Shown here: in pieces, positions 37,060 through 49,626 of the stretch
Position numbering within the stretch: position 1 is the stretch's first letter
Layout of the letters: each line of letters opens with the position of its first letter
Source: Labrus mixtus
Lineage: Eukaryota > Chordata > Actinopteri > Labriformes > Labridae
Length of the DNA stretch: 64,000 nt
Assembly (NCBI RefSeq): GCF_963584025.1
Contig: NC_083616.1
Location: 5,101,858-5,165,857, forward strand
Direction: 5' to 3'
Notes under the pieces: generated by a model
Seen by the model: only the letters and a program-made list of their open reading frames with translations
What the model was told of the DNA's origin: nothing
Databases searched by the model: none
Translations under genes and position numbers: made by a program

Positions 37060-37510
37060 GTCGGGTCTGTCACTCATTCATCCCTCTCACGCACGCTCAC
37101 TCACATTTCCGCTGTCATTGTCTCGAGCTGTCATTCTCTGTGGCTGTCATTGGCTAATCAGCTGTCTCATGAGCTGTCCTCGTCTAACCAATTGCATGGC
37201 GTTCTTCCCTCATTGTCAGCCTATCATCCATCTATCTGCCTTTAGTTGCTTCATGCTGATGTTTCCTGCGCCCTTCCATCTCCCCATCACCGCACGTCGC
37301 AGAATCATCATCCATCAATTCTTCACCCATCCGGTCTCAACAAGTCATCAGCTTCACCCCCACCAGGGTCTGGACTCCATGGGGGGGATTTATTCTGTCG
37401 ACGCTCAGAGTTGACATTCTCCAAACACATCACCCACCCCACAGAGTCCAAGCAACCTTCTGTCGAGACACATTTCCATGTTTTCTATTGTAATAAATCA
37501 TCTTTGTTCA
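37060..37510 (+). mobile_element. LINE-like 3' segment, single-unit relative of 16250-16600
   Basis: A CAT/TCC-rich body leads to CACCCCCACCAGGGTCTGGA and CTCCATGGGGGGGATTTATT, matching the tandem unit at 16361-16480 once, then a TAATAAATCATCTTTGTTC tail. Frames at 37016-37414 and 37246-37545 belong to this element and show no protein domain. Confidence 0.5.
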
Positions 37511-37674
37511 CCCTGCTGATTGAAGTTTTACATACAAATGTCTGAAAAAAGAACTTTGTACATTTTGTGAACTGTAATCCTTTATTTAAATTTATTTTAG
37601 TATTTTTGGAACTTGGAAAAACTGCATCCTGGATCTGGTTGTAATACCTTGTGATGTTGTTCAGGCTTAAAAGC

Positions 37675-37835
37675 TGCAGCCTGGGGCGCCAGTTGTGGTT
37701 GGTGCGAATTTGACCTTTTGCTTCTTGTCCTGCATGTCATTCCCTACTCTCTCTGTCCCTGATTTGCAACTGTATCCACTGTCCTTTCTCTAAATAAAGG
37801 CAGAAAAAAACATCTTAATAAAAAAGATGCAGTCT
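37675..37835 (+). mobile_element. tRNA-derived SINE, 3' part
   Basis: Same family as 4630-4805: a GTTGTGGTTGGTGCGAATTT remnant of the head, CTGCATGTCATTCCCTACTC, CTGTCCTTTCTCTAAATAAAGG and an A-rich end. Confidence 0.6.
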
Positions 37836-38298
37836 CCAATTCTTTAGAAACAGAAACCTGGTCAGTGTCTGTGACCCCATGACTCCAAATATGACGCTGT
37901 ACAGTAGGTTCATTTCTGGATTCTCTTCTTGAGTTAGTTGTTTTGATGTTTGAAAGTCAGGCTTAAAATGAAGAGCACAAACGTCCTCTTGGAGTGGAGG
38001 TAAGGGTCAATGGATGGGTCAAGAAACATGAGGGTTTCATCCAGAGGAGCCAGGTTCAATTCTCCTCTGAAACTAACAGTCAAGGTTGACTTCTTTTTTA
38101 GTTGCACATACATTAGTAATGTTCATAAAATATGTAGGCCTACTGAATCCTGGACCATGATTTATTTCTAGCCTGCCTAGGTTTGGGGCCTAAATCTGAC
38201 CAAACTGTGACTAAACAAAGTTCATGAAGTGCTAACAATTATGTTATGTCAAGAAATGTTTAATTTGCTAACTTGAGCCCAGATCTCTGCTGATACCG
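37836..38298. other. Intergenic, no gene seen
   Basis: No supported open frame, RNA gene or repeat. Confidence 0.5.
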
Positions 38299-38782
38299 AA
38301 GGCTCATTTATGCTTCTTTAATGTATGAAAATTGATACGTAGGTTTTAAAGGATACAACCATCCACACTCCTACACATCCTTAAAATGGGATGTTGGAAA
38401 TGGATCCACTAGAGGGAGCAGTCTCGCATGGACCTTCACTTCTCCTTCGCTGCCGTCTGACTGACATTCAGTTCCCACCAGATCTCCGCCCAGCTCTTCT
38501 GTTGTAGCTGCTTGTCCCTGTGCTCAGGTGAGGTAACTTCATCTTTATGTTTATAGTTCCTAACCAACTCACATGATCTTTCTACGGAAAGTTCCACCAT
38601 TTTTCAAAGTATTATGTCTGGCTTGAACTGTTGGCGTCACCGCTCGACGATGCCCCAAAGATTTCAGGTGGTGTTGCAACGTAAACTTCCAGAAAAACTT
38701 GCAGATGAATTAAACACAGAGAACAGGCAGAAGTTTTCTGTCCGTATCCATATTTTTATAAGAAGTAGATGAATGAGCCTTT
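38299..38782. mobile_element. MITE with about 25-bp inverted ends
   Basis: Left end AAGGCTCATTTATGCTTCTT; right end the complement AAAGGCTCATTCATCTACTT. A related stretch with AAGGCTCAAACATACTTGC, GCATACGCGTAG and CTCTAGAGGGAGCACC lies at about 40907-41025, compared with CACTAGAGGGAGCAG here at 38408. No coding frame. I could not settle the target duplication. Confidence 0.6.
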
Positions 38783-40079
38783 AGGGTTCAGTGGTGGCCC
38801 TCTCTAGGGGGGGTCACAGTTTCTCACAAATGGACCCTGATATATACTTTAGTTTTTAGCTTAATGCTAACACATATTGGACAATGTCATTAATTCGCTA
38901 ACTGAATTAGTATTGTGATCATTTTAACTTAAAAAAATCTGTTTTTCTTAACATTCTCAACAAACAACTCCATATGCATACATACTTAGAGGCATATGTT
39001 TCATAAACTCGGTGAAGATGAAAAACTGCTGACTTATGCTAATCTGGTCTGCTTCTCTGTTCGATCTCCATAAACAGTCATGGCTCTGATCCAGTGACAC
39101 TGCATGACTCGCTCGTTATGCCTCAGTTCATTTGGGTGCTGGTGTGTAATGTGTTCATGGACGCAATTTCCTGTGACCATCCTAGCTCCTGTCTCTTGTA
39201 TTGAAGAGGAGCAAATGTGCAACTTATAACGAGAGTCTAAGGAGGCCTGGAGCGCTGGATTCTAGGGCACAAGACCGTAAGACGTCACCAATCACTAACT
39301 TTGGACACCTAGGATGTATGGCCTATGTTATATTTTAATAATTTATAAACAAATTGAATCACTAGCGCCCTCTATGGACCAGCAGCCACTGCTTTAGGGT
39401 TACCTCGGTTATCACATTTTAAAGTAGGACCACTGACCAAGCTGCCATATTTGATGAGTCGACAAAATATGATGTGATAAGAAATGACTGAGAGTTAGAG
39501 AAATAAAAACCTGCTTGGCTTAATGCATGACCCACAACAAAACCGTGTCACCATTGTAATGGTGCATCTTCTTAAAGAAAGGCTTTCACAGTACCCTAAA
39601 TAAATGCACAAGCAGACATTAAGAGCAAAAAAAAAAAAAACGGTAGAATATCAAGTGCTCCCTGATCCAGCCTTTGTCAGGCAGAGCTGAAATCGGGGAC
39701 TTTACGGAGAAGCCCACCTGGCTAAATGAATAGGCAGCGTTGTCAGGGTTTAGAGGAGTCAGTCGGCTGTGAGGCTGCGGTATAATACAGCGGCTGTCAG
39801 CGCTGACAAGTCTCAGAAACACACACACCTCTAATCTCAACCCCCCTCTTCCTTCTCCACCTCAACCATAACACGCAGAAAAAATGACACCCTGCGCAAA
39901 TATTAAACATCTTCCAAGGCCTATTCCATTATCTTCTTTTCTCGAACACTGTTTTACCCCTCCCTCCCCCTCCCTGCACTCTCTCTCCCTCTCCATATCT
40001 CTCTCCCATCTTGTCTTGTCCTTGTCTCCTCAGAAGCCCTGGCAGCCGGATCATCTCTGTCTCTTAGTGTCAATTAAAA
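38783..40079. other. Intergenic, no gene seen
   Basis: AT-rich, with an A run near 39628 and a CT-rich patch at 39975-40005. No supported gene. Confidence 0.5.
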
Positions 40080-40350
40080 GTGAAATATCTGCATTTGTCA
40101 ACATATCATTTGTGCCGGGCCCGTGATGCACTGCTGATTTGTCGGCCCATTCCTGACACCGGGGAGGGAATGCCGAGGCGGCAGTCTCCCTCATTAGACC
40201 TGGAGCTGGCACCATGATGGCTGACACCGCCGGGAGGCTTCGCTCCCCGCCGACATGATACTAACCCAGGAACAGGCCTCGTCTGTCAGTCCTGTCACTT
40301 GCCAGCCAGCCATCCAGTCAGGGAGAGCGAGGGGCAGATGGGTGGAGGAG
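40080..40350. promoter_or_regulatory. Candidate conserved non-coding element
   Basis: GC-rich, repeat-free, with GTCAATTAAAAGTGAAATA just upstream, GATGCACTGCTGATTTGTC, CATTAGACCTGGAGC and GGCTGACACCGCC. No exon-like splice boundaries and no protein similarity in the short frame at 40255-40488. Confidence 0.3.
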
Positions 40351-41344
40351 GAGGTGCATGGTGGGGGGTGGGGGCTGCCCCCTTACTCTGAGGACTGGGG
40401 AGGGACTGACAATAATGAAGTTTATTTGTTAGCAAAATGTCAATATGTCACACTGCCTGTGGGATATGTGAGAGAGAGACCTGTTTGACATATTAGTATG
40501 CTGACAGAAACTCAGTTAATCTAAAAATTACTCATTTTTTTAAACTATATTTTAACGTGTGACTTTTCAATTCCAAACAAACCTCAAATACTTTATATAA
40601 TAGCCAGTCTGTCAGCTATGGTTTACAATCAAACTAAAACGAAAGACTAGCTTAAAGAGTAACAGTAAAGAGAAATCTAGAAAATAACTTCAACTTCTTC
40701 TGTTTCCAACCGTTTCCCCACCCTGCCTCCATCTCTGTCTTTAATATTAATAAACATTAAAGCATGAATTAAATTAAAATAAATTAAATCCCTTCTTTCT
40801 ATGTCAAAATTGTGATTAATCCTGAATATATTGTCTCGTACTTGGTTCGTTTATCTACTTTTTTTAGCCAACAGCCTCTTAGCTCGTTAGAGACACTGTA
40901 GTCATAAGGCTCAAACATACTTGCTTTTGAACAACGCATACGCGTAGATAACCTGCTACGTCGTGAAAGTCATTGATCACATACGAGGCGTGTTACTGGA
41001 GGCTTCCTCTAGAGGGAGCACCACATAAATCAGACAGCGTAAAACACAGAAGTAGAGATGATCTGTCGCCAGCTATTTTGGCAGGCATGTTTGTTGCTAT
41101 GCAACGGCAATAACACATCATAGTGCGGGTATTTGCAGACTTGATTTATTAACTTTTCCTGAAAACCTCCAGCCATTGTTGTAGCGGCTCTCTGGCTCTC
41201 TGATGTTGTCATTTCCGGTCTCTTCAGCATACAACTCTACACTGCTCCTTTAGCGGTTATATGCACACTGTATCTCACGTGTAACGTTAACCAACGCTTT
41301 AAACCACCGCAGGATACGCAAGGCTGATGTCATGCGTTTTTCTT
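40351..41344. other. Intergenic with a MITE relic
   Basis: Holds the diverged relative of the 38299-38782 element at about 40907-41025. Otherwise AT-rich with nothing supported. Confidence 0.4.
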
Positions 41345-42060
41345 TGGTTTATTTGGCAGGGACAGATACAGTATACATCTAGAAATGAACAACAATTGTA
41401 CAATGCACGGCACCACAGCATTTATAGCTAATGCTAATTTCCAATGCCTGTCCCTGAAAAGGCCTTCAATATAAATTACATAATGTATTAAGCTGATCTA
41501 CCCACTCACATATAGCCTACAGTATACATCTATACACAAACCTTCCACCCCCCACCCCCCTCCCCTCCCACTAACACAATACACATGACATGATTGGTTG
41601 TTTTTAAGGAATTCTTTCAATTTTCATTTTAAAATATTGGCAACTGGTTTATCTTAAGTTCGGTAGGAAGTGTATTCCATAAGTTGGCTCCATTTTTAGC
41701 AAAGGCTGTCTGGCCAAAGGAGGTACTTCGGTATGGTACTTTACAGTTTCCTGCTGTCGTATTTCTGGTTGAGAATCCAAGGGCCTTTAAGGGTCGCACC
41801 ATGTCACAGAGAACCAGAGGGTCCTGACCATGTAAACACTTGCGAATGAGGTTGGCGTTTGCAAATATGATGTAGTTGTTTTAACGTAGCATGTTTAGGT
41901 TTTTCAAGACATAACAATGGTGAGACCTAATGGGCTGTTGGACTTGCCTGTGACCATGGGGTGTCACAGTAGCTGAGGTGTGAGAGAATCATGGCGTGCA
42001 TAAATGTTTTAGCTGCATCTACGTTTGCATACGTGAAGTTAAAAGCAAGTTTACTCAGCG
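41345..42060 (-). pseudogene. LINE reverse transcriptase C-terminal relic
   Basis: On the minus strand an approximately 85-codon open stretch (about 41884 down to 41630) contains NANLIRKCLHGQDPLVLCDM and then FGQTAFAKNGANLWNTLPTE, the characteristic C-terminal text of teleost LINE ORF2 proteins. Upstream, ILSHLSYCDTPWSQASP-like text near 42000-41940 is the preceding conserved segment, separated by stops. A 3' untranslated part with a GGGACAGGCATTGGAAATTA word follows down to 41345. Inactive and 5' truncated. The clade is not assigned. Confidence 0.75.
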
Positions 42061-44100
42061 CTTTTTAGTGCACGATAAGTCTTGTGATAATTAATATAAT
42101 AATAATAATAATTTCCTGGTTCAATACCCAGAATGCACAACAACAGATCTTCTGGTTTGTGATGAAGAACCTCGTCCTACAAAGAGTACAATAACAAAGG
42201 ATGAACTTTTAAACTGTTTTTCTTAGTAATAATAGAGAATTGTTTTAAATGTTAACTATAAAAACCTGTAAAATAAACTACCTGAAAAAGAGTCTTTAAA
42301 AATAATAACGTTTCGACAGTAGGTTAAAATAAAATCCATTGGCTCAAAAAATAACTTTTCTAACATCCAAAAAGGTAAAAAAAAATGGCCCTGAAAAGAC
42401 CAGTATGTTTGTCATTCTTTTTTACAGGGTCTGTGGCACTCAGCTTCCATTTATTCCTGTGGAGGACATCAATCTTTAAAAGCTTGGTTTAAAAGAAATC
42501 TCAGCAGGAGCCTAAAACAGGAAACAGTGCATTTGTTGGGGATTACTTTCAGCAGTGGATTAATCCATGTCTGGGGCTCTGCTGAGTATTTGGGCTAGCA
42601 GGATGATGTTTGTTGTCTTTAGTAAAAAATCAAAAAATTACTAGAGTTTTGGCCATGCACAGAGAAAAGGGTTTATCACATTTTTGGTTACACAGACCAA
42701 ACATTTGTTTCTGCATTCGGTAGTTGTTGTCAAAAAAGGTAAATGTGATATCTAAAAAGTCATGCAATAACACAGATATCGTTGGTATGAAGTGTGCATA
42801 TAGTAAATCTGTTGCTTGATGCATAATGCAACTTGCCGTTAATTGGCTAACAGAATTAGCATTATGATCATGGTAGTTTCCACTTAAGAATCGATTTATT
42901 TAACTTTATGTTTAGTAAAACAGATTGGTTCTTCAGTTGAGAGGTACTAAGTTAGTTTCTTAGAATCTTTTCAGACTATAACACCAGTTGTGTCATTGGT
43001 GAAAAGGTCGATGGCCTGGGGGCTGAAGGAATATAGCCCAAATGATCAGCATTTCACCTAGTGGTGTGGAGGGGTCGTCACAGGAAGTAGATCGAATGAT
43101 GTAATGAGCTATGTTTTGTTTTCTTTATGCAAAAACTTCAAACCACCAGTGAAAAAAGCCGTTCACATATGAAATAATGTAATTGTGAAAATATGAATTT
43201 ACTATCGGAACATAAACATTCATGTGAAATAGCCGATCACTTGTGAAAATCTCTAGTTCACACGGGACAATGTTTTCTTTTGAAAAATGTCCCTTTTTAT
43301 TCCCACATTGTCGTGATTGGTTAATCAAAATTAAAAGTGCTGATTTGAACCAACAGGAAGTAGAAGACGGTGAGAGTGGACATTAGATCAGAGAGGGGAT
43401 GAGAAGGTTGGAGTGACAGATTGTTTTTTAGCCATGAAGATGAAGATTTTTTTTATGAGCACATGTACTAGATCCTGCCTTCACGTCAACACAATGGATG
43501 TGAATTGCAAAAAGTTTAATGTCTAAAAACAAATAAGTCATGAGTCTTTGAGTCTTTGCAACAAAGGATACTGTGACAATGCCATTTGTGGTCAGTTTGC
43601 AGCATCGTCTTTAAGTTTCCAACATTTCAGACATGTCAATGAAACAAAACTGACTGAGGTAGCATGATGAGTTCACATGCCAGTGTTCTCCTCTGCCCCC
43701 TCACTGTGAGATCAGGGAGGAGGAGGAGGAGGAGGATGCTTGTCCTGCTTCACTTGCCATCATTAGGGAGGAGATGCACTGACCGAGCCAGCGGCCAGGG
43801 GCTGGGTGGGAGTCAGTCAGAGTCACAAAGGAATGTACCATTAAGGCTTCAAAGAAAGGGGGGGGGGGGGGGGTGGTTGCACTGCACTGCGAGCGATTAG
43901 GAGGGGGGGCGTTAGTTTCAGCCTTTACTTCTGCTGGAAGTATGTTTCATCTTGTTGAGTGAAATCCTTAGTTTAGTGCTCTCATACTGGTCTTTTTCTG
44001 TCCAACAAACCTTTTTTATCTCTCTTACAGTTTATTCATTCATTTTTAATGACTTCAACCTCACTTTTTATGTATTTATCTTTTATTTATTGTTTTTGTC
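42061..44100. other. Intergenic, no gene seen
   Basis: AT-rich. A 16-base G run lies at 43858-43873 after a GGAGGAGGAGGAGG patch at 43717-43734. At 43150-43260 the words CACATATGAAATAATG, CATGTGAAATAGCC and CACTTGTGAAAATC repeat loosely. No supported gene. Confidence 0.5.
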
Positions 44101-44103
44101 ATA

Positions 44104-45231
44104 CCGTAAAACCTCTGTTGATAGCCCAGGCTTTTATTTACTTCAGTCTATGAACTGACCCTGTCTTTTGGACAGGCGTCTATATAAGACATGACTTTTA
44201 ATTATTTTCAAACAACACTCAAAATAGTAACTTAACACAAAATTAGGGATTGACAGATTTTAATAAGAAATCACCAATTTGATCTTGCTTTGTGAAGACA
44301 GCCTATCTCTGCCACCCTGCTGCACTGTGGGGGAGGTAGAGAGAGAGACCTCTGTTAATACAATCACTAACAAGTGCTGTGCTGGACTATGTGGAGCTGC
44401 ATGAACATACCAGAATGTCTTCAGTTATAGATTTACAATTTCACATGAAAGATGTTCTTATCGTTTCAACATTTACCTTAAAACTTCAGATAAAAGCTCA
44501 TCCCAATTTAAGGCCCAGTCCCTTTTCGTAGCCTGGTGTAGATGCATGTTTTGACAAATAAAGTCTTAGAGGCCCTGATAAATTTAGTGTTGATTAGTTT
44601 GCAGATTAAAAATATGGAGAAAAGCAAGAGACAAACACAAGATAAACTTCAACATCTGTCCAAAAAAGACATAATGATGCTTGTAACCAGCCGTGCAGCA
44701 GGCCAACTCTTGATTCCTAACTAAATGTGTTTATTGATATCCTAATTGTGTGCAAAGTTAAATATTATTTCAGGGGTAAATTCAAAATTATAATCTTTAC
44801 TAGCTGTGGTTCAGTGGTAGAGTCTGTCGTTTTCTAATCGGAAGGTTAGGGGGGTTCGATCTCCAGCTCCTGCAGCCACATGTCCGATGTGTCCTTGGGC
44901 AAGACACTTAACCCCAAGTTGCTCCCGCTGCTTCATCAGCGGTGAATGAATGTGTATAAATGGGATTAGTTACTTCTGATGGTCACTTTAAATAGCAGCC
45001 TCTACCATCAGTGTGTGAATGTGTAGGTGTGACCTGCAGTGTAAAAGTGCTTTGGTTAGTTAGAAGACTAGAAAAGCATTATACAAGCTCAAGTCCATCT
45101 ACCATCTTTGCCGTGCACAAGTTTTGTTAAAGAATAATTAAAAGGCTTGTCTCGTATTGATACCTGTCCCAAATAAAAGTAGGCTCATTTTATAGATAAT
45201 AAAAGCCGAGCTATTATGAGAAGATTTATGG
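44104..45231. mobile_element. 1.1-kb TA-flanked inverted-repeat element carrying a SINE
   Basis: Left end CCGTAAAACCTCTGTTGATA and right end complement CCATAAATCTTCTCATAATA stay alignable for about 80 bases, including GCCCAGGCTTTTATTTA against GCTCGGCTTTTATTATC. The dinucleotide TA flanks both sides (44102-44103 and 45232-45233), as expected for Tc1/mariner-type insertion. No transposase frame is visible. A SINE at 44801-45103 sits inside, so this element is older than that SINE. Confidence 0.7.
44801..45103 (+). mobile_element. tRNA-derived SINE with target duplication
   Basis: The tRNA-like head (TAGCTGTGGTTCAGTGGTAG) has a B-box-like GGTTCGATCTCC near 44852. It is followed by TGTGTCCTTGGGCAAGACAC, TGTGTGAATGTG and a tail with AAAAGCATTATACAAGCTC and CCATCTACC. 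ATCTTTAC (44793-44800) and ATCTTTGC (45104-45111) match at 7 of 8 and look like the target duplication. Confidence 0.8.
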
Positions 45232-45554
45232 TATTTTCATCTCTTAAGACTGCACAAGTTCATCTTCATTTTGTGTGTCTTGTTGCTTTTTCTCCTTATT
45301 TTTGATCAACAGAACTAAACGCACTGAATGCATTTGTCCTTCTAAATGAGATCAGATTTTTTTGTTTTTGTCAAAACGTGCAGCAACACCAGGCTATTTA
45401 AAAGGGACCACACCCTTACATTGGGATGGGCCTTTATTTGAAGTTTTATGATATTTTGACTGTTGGTTGTAAGGAGAAGAAAATAATAAAGTGAGTTCAA
45501 ACAAAATGAAAACCTTACTTCCTGGTTATCATGTCCTTTAACTTTATTTATCCT

Positions 45555-45593
<39 letters not shown>

Positions 45594-47790
45594 GAGGACA
45601 TGTTTGATAACAGCCACCTTTTATTTCCAGTTGAAGCACCACTTTTCCCTCTATATTTACATAACAGTGTCACTATCCACTTGGATTAAAAGTATGCACA
45701 TCTCACTTTACAGACAGCTCATCAAATGCAGTCATCATAAAAGACATTGTTGGGAGAACACAGGTGACAACTGAGATCTCACTGAGAGTCCAGAAACAGC
45801 CAAAAGCCACTCTGGTGTGTCACATTAGTGCTTTATAGTGGAGTCCAGTATTGGCTACGAACCACAAACAGTGAATGAACAAATCCTCCTCTTCATGTAC
45901 TGGGCTACAGAGTGCTGTACATGGTACAACTCCAGTGTCAAATCATTACATTCCTGTACATAGCTGGGCTACGTATGTATGCTGTAGATGTTTTTTTAAT
46001 GAAGTCTAAGCGCTGTGTAACAATCTGACTGTACAATACTATAATGTTGCACATACAGACTTCTCACAGCGAGGTTTCTGTCACTGACCTCTCATCATGA
46101 AGGCTTTAATCTGTACTAACATGTGAAAAAAAAAAAACAGACAATAGGAGTCTTGTGTTTTATGGATGCAGGAGAACATGAAGGCGCATGAGATAATCTC
46201 ATCATGTTCATACCTGTACAACCCTTGAAGTCATTTTAAAGGAGCATGTGGTCATTTCTGACCTCTATGAGGGGTAAGTAGGAGGGGTGACAACAGTTCT
46301 TTATCCTATAATTAGTAGTGGTATGCTGGGAGGTCGGGTTTATATTTTCTGGATATCTATTTGTTCCACGTTCTCACATGAAAGTGGTAAAATATGGCAA
46401 AGGCCCAACACGAGACAGAAGCGTCCATCTTGCATCAGTTGTGTGGTGCTGAGCTGTGGGTCAAGTTAGCTTTGCCACATCCACTTATAGCTTTATGTCA
46501 ACGATACTACAGCAGCAACGCCTGGCTAGACTTTCAGAAATAAGCATTGCTGAGGAAAGAATTACATTTTCGATGCAAGTCCTTCGTTGGTTGGACTCAC
46601 ATCGCATCAGTCCCGATTCTAGGAGGACTTTCGCTCCCATCACAAGCAGTCATGTGATCCCGACAGCACATCCAACCAATAAGCTTGAAGACAAGAATAC
46701 ATAAATGACAATAGGTGGAAACCTGAAGTATCACACTTTGAAACCTTGGCTTTTCAACGCTTTGGGAGTGAGGGTGAGTTGACATTGTAGGCTTTAAAAT
46801 GTGAAATAATATCCCAGACCAAGTGTCCACGTTGTGTTGTTTATAAGGTTTATCCGGGAGTCCTTGATGTGAGGAATATTTGGCCAATTGAGCTGGTAGC
46901 ATGTACAGAAACAAAGCCAAACTAAACTTTACAATCTGTAAAGTGTCATCACTCAGTAGTACATCCAGACCTAAAACTGCACAGATTAATATCAGAATCC
47001 TACTCATAACCTCTTTCAAAAGATATTTAGTACAATACTCAGTAATACCAGTGTCTCTCTACGTCCCTTTCACAAACTGTTTGGATTGACATGAAACTTG
47101 AACACTATATTTGTCGAAGTTTATATCACATCAGCACCTATAGTTTTCCTGTAATAGCATCCTGTTCATGAGGTTTATGAAGTATCTCGACCTGGCGAGA
47201 ACGAAGTGAAAGGCGCATGAGTGGTGTAACTTCCTGAAGTTCTAATGTGAGTTCAGTGGAGATGATTTCATTACATTTGATTCACGAGCTAGTGGTGTGG
47301 TCAATAGTTATGAAACGTTATGCCTCGGCTGGAACGATGGTTTTGTGGAGCAGCATCTGGGAAAATACACTTTTTTTTGCTTTCTTTATGAGAAAAAACT
47401 GCCTGCAGTGCTGCATGTACAAGTGAAAAACATGTGGGGGTTTCTGGGGAACATCCTCAAATTGACAGGGGATAATCCGTCAAACATTTCCTATACGTTT
47501 CAGATTGTTGACAACAGTCTGACAAGCAGCCATTTAAGAATGAAGCTGGAGTTGACTCACCAGAATATTATTATCTATCTCATATTCCAACATTTGTTAT
47601 AGAGATGAATAAAAGGCCAAATTGTTAACTCCCGTTGTCCAATGGGTTTAGAGATTCCCTATTTTCTTGCGCACATGGACTGTTTTTCTCTTTATAACTA
47701 AAGCCTACATTTGAATGGTTAGTAATACTTTGACAACCTGGGAAAGGGAAACCAGAACACTTTGAAACTTGTTGCACTTTCGTTTGTATT
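45232..47790. other. Intergenic, no gene supported
   Basis: A CA microsatellite lies at 45557-45590. Frames at 46456-46704 and 46597-47019 overlap in opposite directions, have no domain features and no splice context. An A run lies near 46128. Confidence 0.5.
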
Positions 47791-47799
47791 TATTTGATT

Positions 47800-48420
47800 A
47801 ATCAGAAGATATCTGTTAATTGGGATAAAAGAAGCCTCTATAAGAGCACAAAGGCACTTCTTCCAGCCCCAAAAACATTTCCAACATGCAGCATGAAGGA
47901 GATGTATACTCAGAAACTGCAAGCTTTTGCACTTCTGAATAGGCTTCATTTTCAAAAACCAGAGGTTGCTGCTTGGGGGAGTCCTAAGCAGCATGATGGA
48001 ACAGTACGAGGTATCATTGACATTGGTCGCAACATTTAGCCATCTTGGGTTTATACAACCCGAGAAAGAGCTCTGTCTAAACCTTCACTTTTTCACAAGC
48101 TTATGTATTCTTTGTGATAACCATGGCTGTGTTTTTAGGGGGAAGCCAGTCCTTCACAGCTCTTTGCAGATGATGTTGTAATGTTTGCATCACAAGACCT
48201 ACTACAGTGATTGGTAGTTTAATATAAACTGGTCAGAACTAGAGACGGCACAATCAAATTCTGGGCCAATGTTTTCTCTCTCCACAGGTTGGGAGTTGCC
48301 AACCGGACTTAAAGAGTTTGAATATCTTGGGGTCTTGTTCACTATTGAAGGACAAAGTGAGACTCGCCATTGCATTGGTTTGGCATCAACAATGACTTAG
48401 ACTCACAGTTGATCTGCGCG
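47800..48420 (+). pseudogene. LINE reverse transcriptase relic (FADD-box region)
   Basis: Around 48150-48205 the plus strand reads SQLFADDVVMFASQDL, which contains the FADD version of the reverse transcriptase catalytic box. Around 48315-48360 it reads LKEFEYLGVLFTIEGQ, the next conserved block of LINE enzymes. The two are in different frames with stops between, so the copy is dead. Upstream text from 47800 is AT-rich and only weakly LINE-like. Confidence 0.7.
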
Positions 48421-49626
48421 CCAACCCAATAGTCATGAGCCTTGGGTAGTTACCAAGCTGTTTCCCCTTGCTTCCAGTCCTTATGCTAAGCTACGTCTCA
48501 TATTTATTTACCTTCTCATCTCATTGTTGTAAAGAAAGCAAATGAATGTATTGTCCAGTATGTTGCATTATTGCTTGAAATCAGTCCGAATACGAGCAGA
48601 CATTCTTTGCTAAATGTAATTGTTTGTTTTTCCTTCTGTCTTTGTTTCCAAATCTCAAATATTGTTTTTTTTTTTTCATAAATACTGATTTGACCACCTT
48701 AGTTCACAACATTCTTACAATTAAATACTGTTCTCATTGAAAATAAAGAAAATACAACAAAAAAAATACAGTGACTTGACTTAGCAAACTATACACAACA
48801 CAAAAAAAGAAAACACTTAGAGCAAAATAAACAATAACAAAAAAAACAGAAACAGTGGTTAGCCTCTTGAGCCATACAGTGCACATGGACAATATTATAC
48901 AGCAGTTATATACACAACAGTTTTTAGAAGCTTGCCACTCTGAGGTCAAAGGTGATTACCATCAAGGACAAAAAAAAACAGGATTGGACATCATGATTAG
49001 TATCTGTTTTTAAGAAATGACCAACTAGCACCCCTTGTGCGTGTAATATAATACGACTACAGCGGGTTCGTTGATGAAGAAATAATTCTTCGTTGCAATT
49101 TATACTCATGCTGAATTAAACTCAATTCAACAGAATCCCTCACCTTCTACACATTCCTCCATTTTTCTTTGATTAATCATAAATGATCAGATCCTTTGTT
49201 TTACATGACCGCATAGAGGGCGATAATTTCAGGAATTGTCAGTCTGTGTGAAACATTTCTTTGTAACTTCACTCTGTCTTTAGTCATGTTTTAGTCGAGT
49301 AGGATATCTTGACATTTAAGCTTGAAAAAGTCCTCAAGACTCCACATTTCCAGGGCACATCCAGGGTCAGAGCATCCTTAACCACAGCAGGACAGCATGA
49401 GCAATCAGGACTGTCTCTCTCAGCCTTTGCTCTTTACTCGTCCATCTCTGAGGCCTCTGTGTCAGTAGTTTTCCCATGTGGATAATTTGTCATTGATTTA
49501 TCCTCCATCACTTCCTTGTAAGGAAGGAAAGGGCCAGCAATATGACCCTGCAGAGCATACGTTCTCCCCACCCTTTGCAGAGCATGTGTTATCTCCCCCC
49601 CTTACATGTTTGGAGGGCTGCAGACC
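48421..49626 (-). other. crb2 3' flank / likely 3' untranslated region
   Basis: Immediately downstream of the crb2 stop codon. I find no canonical AATAAA on the minus strand in the first kilobase. A GATAAA variant lies at 49497-49502, and the first canonical hexamer is the complement at 48503-48508. The 3' end of the transcript therefore cannot be fixed. A-rich tracts occur at 48740-48850. Confidence 0.4.

Noticed and set aside
44801..44872. tRNA gene call for the TAGCTGTGGTTCAGTGG head
   Set aside because: Stems do not close and a SINE body and tail follow; it is a SINE head rather than a tRNA gene.
46456..47019. Overlapping 82- and 140-codon frames on opposite strands
   Set aside because: No domains, no exon boundaries, ordinary AT-rich composition; chance openness.
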